Positions 1 to 7,900 are shown, counted from the stretch's first letter. The stretch: 42,087 nt of DNA from Pseudomonas sp. NFACC02 (GCF_900110765.1 NZ_FOEO01000047.1:1-42087); one strand, 5' to 3'. The notes: generated by a model from the sequence alone, not told the origin. Program-made: numbers and translations.

Positions 1-278
1 TTGAACTCGGCGCTGATGAGGTGCGTCAACTGCAAGCGATTCCTCTGCGTGGCAGCCTGCCAAGCGGCGTGCCGACTGACCCGACCGTCTACCGTTTCTA
101 CGAAATGATTCAGGTCTACGGCACCACGTTGAAGGCGTTGGTCCACGAGCAGTTCGGCGACGGCATCATCAGCGCCATCAACTTCAAGATGGACATCAAG
201 AAAGTCGAAGACCCGGAAGGCGGCTCCCGCGCGGTGATCACGCTGGACGGTAAATTCCTGCCTTACCGCCCATTCTAA
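1..278 (+). CDS. cynS: Cyanate hydratase (cyanase), C-terminal part; 5' end outside window
   Basis: This is the last 91 or so residues of cyanase, the cytoplasmic enzyme that converts cyanate plus bicarbonate to ammonia and CO2. The reading frame is open from base 3. The C-terminal catalytic domain is intact: the RFYEM segment carries the Arg and Glu that correspond to E. coli Arg96 and Glu99, and GIISAIN carries the Ser corresponding to Ser122. The protein ends in a typical Leu-Pro-x-x-Pro-Phe tail. By alignment to E. coli CynS from memory, the window opens at about residue 66 of 156. The matching N-terminal 27 codons lie at the other end of the window, behind a cynR-like gene. The neighbour downstream is a convergent LysR gene. 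Confidence 0.95.
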   Translation, partial: ELGADEVRQLQAIPLRGSLPSGVPTDPTVYRFYEMIQVYGTTLKALVHEQFGDGIISAINFKMDIKKVEDPEGGSRAVITLDGKFLPYRPF

Positions 279-292
279 TGCCCTCCGGCCCC

Positions 293-316
293 AATGCCTG
301 GCGTTTGCCAGGCATT
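293..316 (+). terminator. Perfect inverted repeat after cynS, putative terminator
   Basis: A 10-bp perfect stem (AATGCCTGGC / GCCAGGCATT) closes a GTTT loop, 15 bp after the cynS stop. There is no immediate T-tract; a short T run comes about 20 nt later. It lies between convergent cynS and LysR genes and may serve as a weak or Rho-assisted terminator. Confidence 0.5.
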
Positions 317-379
317 GCCCTGATCTGCGAATTCGTTTTTGTGGCCCCTCTCCCAAACGCCCGCTGTCAATGCCGCTTT

Positions 380-1282
380 TCATAAACTGACGCGCCGCTG
401 TTCCTGGATAAGATCGATCAATGCCCGCAGGCCAACCGGGATATGTCGATGGCCTGCGTAATAAAGCGACAACCCCGGCAGTGGTTTGGCCCATGATTGC
501 AACACTTCGATCAGGCGACCCTCCCGGATATCGCCCTCCACATACCACCGCGGTACTTGCGCCAGCCCAAGCCCACTCCTCGCTGCTTCGAGCATCATCA
601 GCGGCGCGTCCAGAATGAGCGGGCCTTGCACATCGATCATGACTGCCTTGTCATCTGCCCAGAACTCCCATGGCGAGGCGATCCCGCTGGGATACCGCGC
701 GCGAATGCAGGGCAACGCTTTGAGATCCTCAAGCCGATGGGGTTTGGGGTAGGTAGAGAAGTACTCAGGGGACGCCACCACCGCGATCGCAATGCTGTCA
801 GTGATCGGGACGCGAATCATATCTCCCGGAACTCGAGAGCTCAGACGCACCCCTGCGTCGAAGCCGTCTGCGACGATGTCCACCAGTTTTTCCTGCGTTG
901 ATATCTCAAGCGTCATGCCAGGATAGCGCGCCAGAAACTGGCGCATGAGGGGGTGGAACACCATCAGCGCGGCGCCGAGAGAGCTGTTTATTCGCAAGGT
1001 CCCGGTCGGTACCGGCTTGCGTTCCTGAAGCATCATCATGGCCGCATTGATGTTCGCCACGGCTGGCCGTATCTGTTCTACAAATCGCCGCCCAGCCTCA
1101 GTCAACGAAACGCTGCGCGTGGTGCGGTGAAAAAGACGTTCGCCGAGTCGTGCTTCCAGACCACGAAGGGCATTGCTCACCCCCGTGGTAGACATGTTCA
1201 GTTCGACGGCCGCGGCCCGAAAGTTCTGCTTGTCGGCCACTGCGAGTACGACTTCGAGTTCGACTAGACCCTGCTTATACAT
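380..1282 (-). CDS. LysR-family transcriptional regulator (300 aa)
   Basis: A LysR-type DNA-binding regulator. An N-terminal winged helix-turn-helix spans about residues 4-63 (with the usual FRAAAVELNMSTTGVSNALRGLE-type recognition region and LTEAGRRF), followed by a two-lobe periplasmic-binding-like effector domain from about residue 90 to the end. Length is typical for the family. It is transcribed divergently from the aldehyde dehydrogenase gene, with about 100 bp between starts, so that gene is its most likely target. The subgroup resembles the large pseudomonad set of uncharacterised LysR regulators that sense small aromatic or aldehyde compounds. The inducer is not predictable. The HTH has a Thr-Thr-Gly-Val-Ser-Asn recognition segment, where many members have Gln-Pro-Ala-Val-Ser. 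Confidence 0.9.
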   Translation of the reverse strand: MYKQGLVELEVVLAVADKQNFRAAAVELNMSTTGVSNALRGLEARLGERLFHRTTRSVSLTEAGRRFVEQIRPAVANINAAMMMLQERKPVPTGTLRINSSLGAALMVFHPLMRQFLARYPGMTLEISTQEKLVDIVADGFDAGVRLSSRVPGDMIRVPITDSIAIAVVASPEYFSTYPKPHRLEDLKALPCIRARYPSGIASPWEFWADDKAVMIDVQGPLILDAPLMMLEAARSGLGLAQVPRWYVEGDIREGRLIEVLQSWAKPLPGLSLYYAGHRHIPVGLRALIDLIQEQRRVSL

Positions 1283-1302
1283 TGTCCCGGTTTTCCTGAT
1301 AA

Positions 1303-1318
1303 TTCATCCGTATTTGAA
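1303..1318. promoter_or_regulatory. Dyad in LysR/aldehyde dehydrogenase divergent promoter region
   Basis: TTCA-N8-TGAA lies in the 103-bp divergent intergenic region, about 20 bp from the LysR start and 68 bp from the dehydrogenase start. The placement suits a LysR recognition site, but the spacing is not the exact T-N11-A form and the arms are short. Confidence 0.3.
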
Positions 1319-1385
1319 CCCGTTATTTCGATTCTCTTCAACTGTTAGATTCGGCTACTCAAGCTCCTCACAAGAGACAAGTGCC

Positions 1386-2807
1386 ATGTGGAATGTGAAT
1401 CAGGCCTATATCGATGGGACATTCGTCGACGTTCAGGGCACCGAAACACTGCCCGTGATCAACCCAACTTCTGAGCAGGAGATAGGACAGCTCACCCTGG
1501 CCAACCGTGCAGACGCCGTCCTGGCCATTGAGGCGGCAAAGCGTGCTCAGCGATGGCTGGCCGTATCAAGCAAAGCTGAACGTATCGATATGTTGATGGC
1601 ATTACAACAAGCCGTTCTTTCACATTCAGATCGCCTTCGTGAGTCGGCCATCGAAGAGTACGGCGGTGTGTTCGCCCGTACTCAATGGGTCAGTCAGTAC
1701 GCGGCTCAGTGCTTCAAGAACATGGCGCAGGTGCTCGAGGGTTATGACCTGGTCAGAGAAATCGGTGGTGCGTCGGTCATCATGGAGCCTGTGGGCGTGG
1801 CGGCGTTAATCGCCCCTTGGAACAGTGTGGTCGGGACGGTCTGCAGCAAGCTGAGTTCCGCCATCGCCGCGGGCTGCGCGTCGGTCATCAAACCGAGTGA
1901 ACTTAGCCCGATTCAGACTTACGTGCTCGCCACCGCCCTTCACGGCGCCGGGCTGCCGGAAGGGGTATTCAATATTCTGCTGGGGAGGGGGCACGACGTG
2001 GGCGACGAGCTAACGCGCAATCCCGATGTTGCCAAGATCTCGTTCACCGGCTCGACCCAGACGGGTAAACAGATAGCGCGCGCGGGTATTGAAACGATGA
2101 AACGGGTCAGTCTGGCACTGAGCGGGAAGTCCGCGACGCTGTTTCTGGATGACGTCGATCTGGCAACTGCCGTTCCGCTGGCAATCAACGCTGCGTTCAT
2201 GAATAACGGACAGGCTTGTGTCGCAGGTTCGCGGCTACTTGTACCGCGAGCGCGTCTCGATGAGGTCATCCGGGCGGTGCAGGCGCACGTCGAAACACTG
2301 CGCGTCGGTGATCCGTACGACCCGCAAACCGTCATCGGGCCAGCCGTGAATCAAAGGCAGTACGAAAGGGTGCAGACCTACATTCGTCGGGGGCTGGAGG
2401 AGGGGGCGACACTCGTTTCAGGTGGCACGGGTCGACCGCAAACGTTGGAAAAGGGGTACTTCGTCAAACCCACTGTTTTCGCCAACGTTAGCGAGGACAT
2501 GACAATCGCCAACGAAGAGATCTTCGGCCCGGTGCTTTCCATCATGGCGTACGATTCGCTCGAACAGGCCATCGCCATGGCCAATCGAAGCGATTACGGC
2601 CTTCAGGCTTATATCTTTTCCAGTGACACCGATTTGGCCCGGCGCGTTGCTTCACGGCTGGCAGTAGGAACAGTGCTGATCAACCGTTGCGCGACCGAAC
2701 TGATGGCACCCTTTGGCGGCAGAAAGCAATCCGGGCTCGGTCGTGAGTTCGGGGTGTTCGGTCTTGAAGCCTTTTTGGAAACCAAGACGGTGGTCGCGGA
2801 CGACTAA
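1386..2807 (+). CDS. NAD(P)-dependent aldehyde dehydrogenase family protein, catalytic Glu replaced by Ala
   Basis: An aldehyde dehydrogenase superfamily protein of 473 aa from the ATG at 1386, preceded by AAGAGAC. Visible motifs are the IAPWN cofactor-site segment (about residue 140), FTGSTQTGK (about residue 222), the nucleophile Cys278 in NNGQACVAGSR, the EEIFGPVL motif, and a C-terminal FGGRKQSGLGRE segment. The motif normally reading LELGGK is LALSGK here, so the general-base Glu is Ala244 (codon GCA at 2115-2117; GAA would be Glu). The frame is otherwise intact, so this is not an obvious pseudogene. It could act on an aromatic or aliphatic aldehyde with altered hydrolysis, or be a CoA-acylating or esterase-like variant. 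A longer in-frame 5' extension overlaps the LysR gene and is unlikely to be coding. Confidence 0.9.
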   Translation: MWNVNQAYIDGTFVDVQGTETLPVINPTSEQEIGQLTLANRADAVLAIEAAKRAQRWLAVSSKAERIDMLMALQQAVLSHSDRLRESAIEEYGGVFARTQWVSQYAAQCFKNMAQVLEGYDLVREIGGASVIMEPVGVAALIAPWNSVVGTVCSKLSSAIAAGCASVIKPSELSPIQTYVLATALHGAGLPEGVFNILLGRGHDVGDELTRNPDVAKISFTGSTQTGKQIARAGIETMKRVSLALSGKSATLFLDDVDLATAVPLAINAAFMNNGQACVAGSRLLVPRARLDEVIRAVQAHVETLRVGDPYDPQTVIGPAVNQRQYERVQTYIRRGLEEGATLVSGGTGRPQTLEKGYFVKPTVFANVSEDMTIANEEIFGPVLSIMAYDSLEQAIAMANRSDYGLQAYIFSSDTDLARRVASRLAVGTVLINRCATELMAPFGGRKQSGLGREFGVFGLEAFLETKTVVADD

Positions 2808-2929
2808 TGCGCCGCCTTCAAAGGATTGTTGCGTGAGTGCAACATGCTTTGGTGATTTTGCCGTATTGCCAGATCACGGGGCTGAAAATAGAGTCAAGTC
2901 CAGAAAACAACAACAATGAGAACGCCCTC

Positions 2930-3316
2930 ATGAGCTATTCAATGAAACAGATGTTCGACTGCATCGATGGTCAGGACCTCGACGGCTTTTTGAATTTTTT
3001 GGCGGATGATGCGGTTTTTCGTTTCGGCAACTCCCCCAGTATGAAGGGCAAGGACATCATCCGTGCCGGGGTAATGGGGTTTTATTCTCAGATTCATTCG
3101 CTCCGCCATGAAGTGACGGGCGAGTGGATCAACGGGAACGTCACCATCATCGAATTCGACAGCTTCTATAAGCGCCACGACGGGGTCGTGGTGGGTGTAC
3201 CGTGCTGCGTTGTGCTGCGCTTCAACGATCAACGTCTCATTGAAGATTATCGAATCAACATCAATCTCGGCCCCGTTTTCGCTGATGCGCCAGAGCCCCA
3301 CCTCATCGCGGCATGA
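2930..3316 (+). CDS. SnoaL-like / NTF2-fold protein (128 aa)
   Basis: A small cytoplasmic protein with the SnoaL-like cone fold (nuclear transport factor 2 superfamily). It shows an N-terminal helix pair with LADDAVFRFGNSP, then a beta-rich half ending in a conserved Asp-Tyr-Arg-Ile segment. Members are cyclases, isomerases, hydroxylase partners or small-molecule binders, so the exact reaction is open. The chosen ATG at 2930 gives a normal family length; an in-frame upstream start would add 31 unconvincing residues. It follows the aldehyde dehydrogenase by 122 bp on the same strand and may be cotranscribed with it. It is followed by a LysR gene on the same strand. Confidence 0.8.
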   Translation: MSYSMKQMFDCIDGQDLDGFLNFLADDAVFRFGNSPSMKGKDIIRAGVMGFYSQIHSLRHEVTGEWINGNVTIIEFDSFYKRHDGVVVGVPCCVVLRFNDQRLIEDYRININLGPVFADAPEPHLIAA

Positions 3317-3406
3317 TTGTTTTGGTGTCACGTGCCTTTGTGTCCGGGGCGGTGGCGCTGGCCCCTCAGACGCCTTTTGGTCTAATACGCTAATCAAGGC
3401 GTTGTG

Positions 3407-4315
3407 ATGAAAGACCTGAATTTGCTTTACACTTTCGAGGCCCTGTGGCGCGACCATTCGACGTCAATTGCGGCGCAGAATCTAGGGGTCACTCAATCGG
3501 CGGTCAGCGGCAGTCTTAAACGCCTGCGCCAGAGCTATGGGGATCGTCTCTTCACCTTGGTGGGTCGGCGGATGGAGCCGACCCCCTTCTGCGTGCAGAT
3601 CGCAGGGCCTTTGCTCGAGTCCCTCAATCTTATCCGTGCGGCGGAACGTCAAAGGGTCGATTTCGACCCTGCACGGTGCCGCGAAACCTTTACCTTCCGA
3701 ATGCTCGACGTGGGCGAGGTGGTGTGTCTGCCGCCCATCCTCAGGCAGTTGGCCCTTCATGCCCCGTTGGCAAGGCTCAATACCGTCGGCGGTGCAATGG
3801 ACGAAACCCTGACAGGTCTGGCGACAGGCAGAGTGGACCTGGCGTTGGGGTACTTGCCTTCCCTGCAGACCGATATCCATCGCCTGCCAGTGTTCTCTCA
3901 ACATTACGTCTGCGCCATACGCCGCGAACACCGCCTGGCGGATCAGGAGCTGACCCTCTCGCGATACCTTGCCTGCGATCACGTGGTGGTGGAAACGGTG
4001 GGGATCAGTAATCAGGCAGTCGAGCGTGCGCTGGTCGACGCCGGGGGCAGGGGATGTATCCGGATGCGGGTGCCCCATCACCTGTCCAGTGCTCATCTCG
4101 TGCTACAGAGTGACATGGTGTGGACCTTGCCCGTCGCGTTGGGGAGAACCTTGGCGCAGTTTTATCCGCTAGTGATCAAGCCCGTGCCGCTGCACATTCC
4201 GTCTTTCGACATTGACCTGTACTGGCACGACCGATTTCATCGCGATCCGTTGAACAAATGGTTGCGAGAGATGGTGAGCGGTGTACTCAAGCGTCAGCAA
4301 GCAGAGTGGCAGTGA
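3407..4315 (+). CDS. LysR-family regulator, NahR/NodD-like group (302 aa)
   Basis: A LysR regulator that begins Met-Lys-Asp-Leu-Asn-Leu-Leu, typical of the NahR/NodD/LinR/PcpR branch. Its HTH covers about residues 6-65 with the QSAVSGSLKRLR recognition helix, and a RMEPTPF segment links to the effector domain. The C-terminal LYWHDRFHRDPLNKWLRE motif is also typical of that branch and is shared with NahR further along this window. A GTG lies one codon upstream, but the ATG at 3407 is the natural start. It abuts the next LysR gene (opposite strand) with no spacer: their stop codons are adjacent. Its target may be the upstream SnoaL/aldehyde dehydrogenase genes. Members of the branch commonly respond to phenolics or flavonoids; that is inference here. 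Confidence 0.9.
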   Translation: MKDLNLLYTFEALWRDHSTSIAAQNLGVTQSAVSGSLKRLRQSYGDRLFTLVGRRMEPTPFCVQIAGPLLESLNLIRAAERQRVDFDPARCRETFTFRMLDVGEVVCLPPILRQLALHAPLARLNTVGGAMDETLTGLATGRVDLALGYLPSLQTDIHRLPVFSQHYVCAIRREHRLADQELTLSRYLACDHVVVETVGISNQAVERALVDAGGRGCIRMRVPHHLSSAHLVLQSDMVWTLPVALGRTLAQFYPLVIKPVPLHIPSFDIDLYWHDRFHRDPLNKWLREMVSGVLKRQQAEWQ

Positions 4316-5254
4316 TTACGCGGCCGTGTCCTTCATCAAGGTCCCAGCCTTGATGACTTCCGGCAGATGCAGGCCGAGGTAATCAATCACACTGCGGACC
4401 GAAGGCAGCATGCCTTTGGGTTTGGGGTAAACCAGATGAATGAGGTGTGACGGCCCGGCCCAGGCAGGCATCACGGCTTCCAGCGTGCCGGATCGAACAG
4501 CCTCAACGACAATCGGCTCAGGCAGCATGGCAATGCCCAGTCCGTTCACGGCAGCGTCCAGCTGCATGCTCAGATCATCCGAGATGAGGCAGGGTGTATG
4601 CGCCAGCAGAATTTCATGGTGCTCTGGGTCATGAAGCAACCAGCGCCCCGATCCGTCATGCATGTCAGCAGGCAGACACAGGGTCGGCAGGCTGGACAGC
4701 GCTTTTATCGACGCAGGTCGTCCCGTTCGATCCAGCAACGCAGGGCTCCCCACGAGAATTCGCCTGGCGGTGCCAAGCGTCTTCGCCACCAGCCCCCCGG
4801 TGTCTTCGATATGCGTCAACGCCCGCAATGCGATATCGATGCGTTCTTCGTACAGATCAACCTCTCGATCTACCGCCGTGACCTCCAGCCGCACTTTGGG
4901 ATACGCCAGCATGTAACTGGGCAGCAACGGCGACAGGTAGGCGCGGGCCATCAATTGGGGGCAGCTCAAACGCACTAGCCCGACCGGTTCACGACGCAGG
5001 TGTTCAACGCTTTCGAAAGCCGTTTGCGCACCGTCCACGACCGCTTGGCTCAGGTTGTAAAAGTGCTGGCCGGCTTCGGTTAAAGAGACCTGTCGAGTCG
5101 TACGGTGTAACAGGCGCGCACCGATGTGTTTTTCCAGCAGTGCGATGTGACGGCTGAGCAGGGTCTTTTCGATACCGCTTGCCCGTGACGCCGGCGAAAA
5201 CCCCCCGTGCTTGACCACCAGTACGAAGTAATAGAGATCGTTCAAATCATTCAT
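4316..5254 (-). CDS. LysR-family regulator (312 aa), paralogue of the one at 40033
   Basis: A LysR regulator with N-terminal HTH (residues 3-62; IEKTLLSRHIALLE recognition region and SLTEAGQHFY) and an effector-binding domain from about residue 90. It starts 277 bp from, and divergent to, the first SDR gene, so it probably controls the 5532-14788 block. It closely resembles the protein at 40033-40959 along its whole length: both share DLNDL, GIEKT, LTEAG, YLSP, LGTARR, AAVNGLG and GMLPSVRS segments. Its stop codon is directly adjacent to the stop of the convergent LysR gene. The inducer is unknown. Confidence 0.9.
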   Translation of the reverse strand: MNDLNDLYYFVLVVKHGGFSPASRASGIEKTLLSRHIALLEKHIGARLLHRTTRQVSLTEAGQHFYNLSQAVVDGAQTAFESVEHLRREPVGLVRLSCPQLMARAYLSPLLPSYMLAYPKVRLEVTAVDREVDLYEERIDIALRALTHIEDTGGLVAKTLGTARRILVGSPALLDRTGRPASIKALSSLPTLCLPADMHDGSGRWLLHDPEHHEILLAHTPCLISDDLSMQLDAAVNGLGIAMLPEPIVVEAVRSGTLEAVMPAWAGPSHLIHLVYPKPKGMLPSVRSVIDYLGLHLPEVIKAGTLMKDTAA

Positions 5255-5462
5255 TGAAAGCCCTTTTTATTATAGGCGCCCGTAGTCTGCCCAGGATCGG
5301 CCATGCAAATCATACACAGATTATTGGTGCATAGGCGCAACAGTCTTTAGCGAATTCTTTGGCTAGTCATCAAACTGACCGCTGCTTAAAGTTCAGATGT
5401 CACTTGGCTTACTACCGCGAAGTGAACGTGAAAAATGGCAGTCATGGTTGTGAATCAGCAAA

Positions 5463-5479
5463 CTAATGCAGTGCATTAG
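5463..5479. promoter_or_regulatory. 17-bp perfect palindrome, candidate operator
   Basis: CTAATGCA-G-TGCATTAG is a perfect 8-bp dyad around one base, 52 bp before the SDR start and inside the 277-bp region divergent to the LysR gene at 4316. The geometry is more like a homodimeric repressor site (TetR, MarR or GntR type) than a LysR site, yet no such repressor gene is in the window. The CTAATG half-site recurs at 17256 and 25327. The rest of 5255-5531 is A/T-rich with no coding signal. Confidence 0.6.
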
Positions 5480-5531
5480 CCTTGGTTCATAACGAGATGA
5501 ATAACAAAAATGTGGCCAGTGGAAACATGTC

Positions 5532-6296
5532 ATGAGCGAATTGACGCAGCGTAATATAATTGTCACCGGTGCCTCCGGCGGCATTGGCCGAGCCTCGGTC
5601 AGTGCATTCGCAACCGCCGGCGCAAGAGTCATCGTTATGGATCGCGACATTGCAGGCCTCGAAGACTTGGTCGAGAACGTGTTGGCCAGTGGCGGCGCAA
5701 TCCACGCCATTCCCTGCGACGTAACCGATGAGGCCGCTGTTGCCTCCGCCGTCGCCGAAGTGGTCAGCGCATTCGGCGCACTGCATGGCGCCTTCAACAA
5801 CGCCGGCATCGAGCAAAGTCATTTACCCCTCCACGAAATCTCCGCTGAAGCCTGGGACCGAATCATTAAAGTCGATCTCACTGGCGTATTTTTCTGCATG
5901 AAGCATCAGATCCGCGCGATGCTGGAGACGGGCGGTGGCTCCATCGTCAATACGGCATCCGCGTTGGGTGCCGTAGCCATTGCGGCTGCCTCCGACTATA
6001 TCGCTGCCAAGCATGGCGTGCTCGGCCTCACTAAAGCGGCCGCAGTCGACTACGGCCCGCACAATATCCGCGTCAACGCCATCTTGCCGGGCATTATCGA
6101 GACGCCGATGATTCTTCGTCTAAGCCAGGAAGACAACTTCGCCAATCAATTTCAGGCACTGCGTGAACGTCACCCCATCGGTCGATTTGGCAAACCGGAA
6201 GAAGTGGCGGCCGCCGCACGCTGGTTGCTCTCAGATGCTTCCAGTTTTGTGACCGGAACGTCCCTGTCGGTAGACGGCGGTTATCTCGCTATTTGA
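5532..6296 (+). CDS. Short-chain dehydrogenase/reductase (254 aa)
   Basis: A classical SDR using NAD(P)H, cytoplasmic. It has the Rossmann motif TGASGGIG at residues 12-19, the CDVTD acidic patch near residue 62, NNAG at 89-92, and catalytic Ser143, Tyr156 and Lys160 with the standard 13-residue Ser-Tyr spacing. The position of the helix-4 Asn of the catalytic tetrad reads Asp115 (VDLTGVF), a known variation. The C-terminal segment TGTSLSVDGGYLAI is typical. An Asp at the end of beta-2 (VMDRD) suggests a preference for NAD over NADP. It is the first gene of a rightward block with a DUF1857 protein and a second SDR, so it likely oxidises an alcohol intermediate of the same pathway. The substrate is not predictable. 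Confidence 0.9.
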   Translation: MSELTQRNIIVTGASGGIGRASVSAFATAGARVIVMDRDIAGLEDLVENVLASGGAIHAIPCDVTDEAAVASAVAEVVSAFGALHGAFNNAGIEQSHLPLHEISAEAWDRIIKVDLTGVFFCMKHQIRAMLETGGGSIVNTASALGAVAIAAASDYIAAKHGVLGLTKAAAVDYGPHNIRVNAILPGIIETPMILRLSQEDNFANQFQALRERHPIGRFGKPEEVAAAARWLLSDASSFVTGTSLSVDGGYLAI

Positions 6297-6389
6297 ATAC
6301 CACTGTCCGATCCCCATCGGCCCGGTAAAGCAGCAGGCAGTCACGCTCCTCCAGTGATTGCGAACTTCGATAACAAAAAGGTGAGCAAC

Positions 6390-6845
6390 ATGATTAATGT
6401 CAGTAAACGACTGGAAGTGAATCCAGCGGGTGAAGTCAAATTGACACGCGCGCAGGTCTGGGATGGCTTGGTACAAAAAGCGAGGAACCCGATCGGTTAC
6501 GTTAAACCGATGGAAAGCTGTACGTTGGTGGAGGAAGCGGAGGGGGGCAGTCCTTTCATTCGTGAAGTTCGTCTGCACGGCGAAACGCTGCAAGAGCTGA
6601 TTACGTTATTTCCCCAGGAACGTGTCGAGTTTGTCCGTCTGTCTGGCGGGGCACGGGGCATCATTAAAAACATTATTGAAGAAGAAAACGGCACGCTGTA
6701 TTTGCGCTTCATCTTTACTTTCTCTCTGGAAGGCGTCAAAGCAGGAAGTGCTGAAGAGAAAGTATTCGCCGATGGCATGGAAAACTCGTATTGCGAAGCG
6801 GTCAACACCACACTGGGTAAAATTCGCGCACAAAGTGTCGCTTAA
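6390..6845 (+). CDS. DUF1857 (AtaL-like, SRPBCC fold) protein, 151 aa
   Basis: A small protein that I recognise as the DUF1857/AtaL-like branch of the SRPBCC (START-like) fold. It opens with MINVSKRLEVN and has the pattern LTRAQVWDGLVQKARNP near residues 18-34, then alternating strands and a long C-terminal helix (EKVFADGMENSYCEAV). The fold forms a deep hydrophobic pocket, so binding or cyclising a hydrophobic intermediate is plausible but unproven. The ATG at 6390 follows AAAGGTGAGC; an upstream in-frame GTG lacks a good ribosome-binding site. It sits between two SDR genes on the same strand, 93 bp after the first and 180 bp before the second. Confidence 0.75.
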   Translation: MINVSKRLEVNPAGEVKLTRAQVWDGLVQKARNPIGYVKPMESCTLVEEAEGGSPFIREVRLHGETLQELITLFPQERVEFVRLSGGARGIIKNIIEEENGTLYLRFIFTFSLEGVKAGSAEEKVFADGMENSYCEAVNTTLGKIRAQSVA

Positions 6846-6940
6846 TACCGCCGTTTAAATGCGCGCTTGTAAAGCGTAAACCGCGCCCCGCGTTTAGATC
6901 CACTTGCACACTTTAAGTGGGTGAGTCGGACGCCCTTTGT

Positions 6941-6993
6941 TTCCGTTCAGCCTGCGGTGGTTGTGTGATTGAGAACAGCCGCAGGCCACGGAA
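6941..6993 (+). promoter_or_regulatory. Long imperfect hairpin upstream of second SDR
   Basis: Nested inverted repeats: outer arms TTCCGT (6941-6946) / ACGGAA (6988-6993), inner arms GCCTGCGG (6950-6957) / CCGCAGGC (6979-6986), and a 21-nt loop. That is 14 paired bases with a small internal loop. It ends 32 bp before the SDR start. It lacks a T-tract, so it may be an mRNA-processing or stabilising structure, a leader element, or a protein-binding site. Confidence 0.5.
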
Positions 6994-7025
6994 CAACGAT
7001 TGACTGTCCAGTAAAGGAGTAAGTC

Positions 7026-7790
7026 ATGAGTGATCGTCTTGAAGGCAAAGTCTGCATCATCACCGGCACGGGTGGGTCGATGGGCCGCGCCGCCGCATTA
7101 ATGTTCGCCCGTCAGGGCGCCAAGGTCGTGGGCTGTGACATCCATCCCGAATCAGCTGAATCCACAGTAGCAGAAGTCAAGGCCGCCGGAGGTGAGATGG
7201 TCTCTTTGAGTCATTGCGACCTGACGAATACTGCGCAGTGCAAGGCGCTAGTCGATCTGGCGGTGTCGAGCTTCGGCCAGGTGGATGTGTTGTTCAACAA
7301 CGCCGCGATGGCTTACTTCGGTTGGGTCGACCAGATTTCCGATGACGACTGGCACAAGACCATCGATCAGGAGTTGAACCTGGTCTTTCATCTGGTGCGC
7401 GCTGCCTGGCCGGAACTGATCAAACGGCCGGGTGCTTCGATCATCAATACGGCGTCTGTTTCCGCTTGGTCGACCTACAAGATGCTACCCGGTATCGCCC
7501 ATTCCGCTGCCAAGGGCGCGATTCTGGCCATGACCCGACAGTTGGCCATGGAAGGCCGTGTTCACGGCCTGCGCGCCAACAGTATTTCTCCAGGGCTGAT
7601 CGAGACCAAGCAAACACTTCCGCTTCTGCAGGACCCTGAGTGGGTCGATGTGATGATCGGCAAGATCATGCTCGGTCGTATCGGTAAGCCCGAAGAAGTC
7701 GCCGCCACTGCCTTGTTTCTCGCCTCGGATGAGAGTTCGTTCATTACCGGCGCTGATATCAAGATCGACGGCGGAACCACGGCCTGGTGA
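7026..7790 (+). CDS. SDR-family oxidoreductase with His in place of catalytic Tyr (254 aa)
   Basis: A second SDR, starting at an ATG with an excellent AAAGGAG site. It has TGTGGSMG at residues 13-20, an acidic CDIH pocket favouring NAD, NNAA (not NNAG) at 91-94, Ser146 and Lys163. At the expected Tyr position, 13 residues after Ser146, it has His159 (codon CAT at 7500-7502), in the segment AHSAAKG. I have a recollection of other annotated SDRs with a His-x-Ala-Ala-Lys segment, so this may be a natural subfamily rather than damage. The frame is intact and the C-terminus (ITGADIKIDGG) is normal. It is closely followed by the DUF1302/DUF1329 genes. It could be a dehydratase- or isomerase-like SDR or a slow dehydrogenase. 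Confidence 0.9.
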   Translation: MSDRLEGKVCIITGTGGSMGRAAALMFARQGAKVVGCDIHPESAESTVAEVKAAGGEMVSLSHCDLTNTAQCKALVDLAVSSFGQVDVLFNNAAMAYFGWVDQISDDDWHKTIDQELNLVFHLVRAAWPELIKRPGASIINTASVSAWSTYKMLPGIAHSAAKGAILAMTRQLAMEGRVHGLRANSISPGLIETKQTLPLLQDPEWVDVMIGKIMLGRIGKPEEVAATALFLASDESSFITGADIKIDGGTTAW

Positions 7791-7807
7791 CGGGTAACCA
7801 TTTAAAA

Positions 7808-7825
7808 CAGCTTTGCGGAAAGCTG
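7808..7825 (+). promoter_or_regulatory. Hairpin between SDR and DUF1302 genes
   Basis: CAGCTTT-GCGG-AAAGCTG, a 7-bp perfect stem 18 bp after the SDR stop. There is no following T-tract. It is possibly a processing or attenuating hairpin that lowers downstream expression within the operon. Confidence 0.35.
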
Positions 7826-7900
7826 AGCGATACCGATTAAAAAAAACAGACAGTTTCTTCCTGATCCAAAGCACTTATAAAAACTAAGTTGGTGAAGAAC

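Noticed and set aside
2827..2844. TGTTGC/GCAACA hairpin between the aldehyde dehydrogenase and SnoaL genes
   Set aside because: A 6-bp stem without T-tract or conserved placement; too weak to call.
5302..5331. ATGCA...TGCAT inverted pair in the first SDR control region
   Set aside because: Arms of only 5 bp with a 20-bp spacer are easily chance in A/T-rich DNA; the palindrome at 5463 is far stronger.
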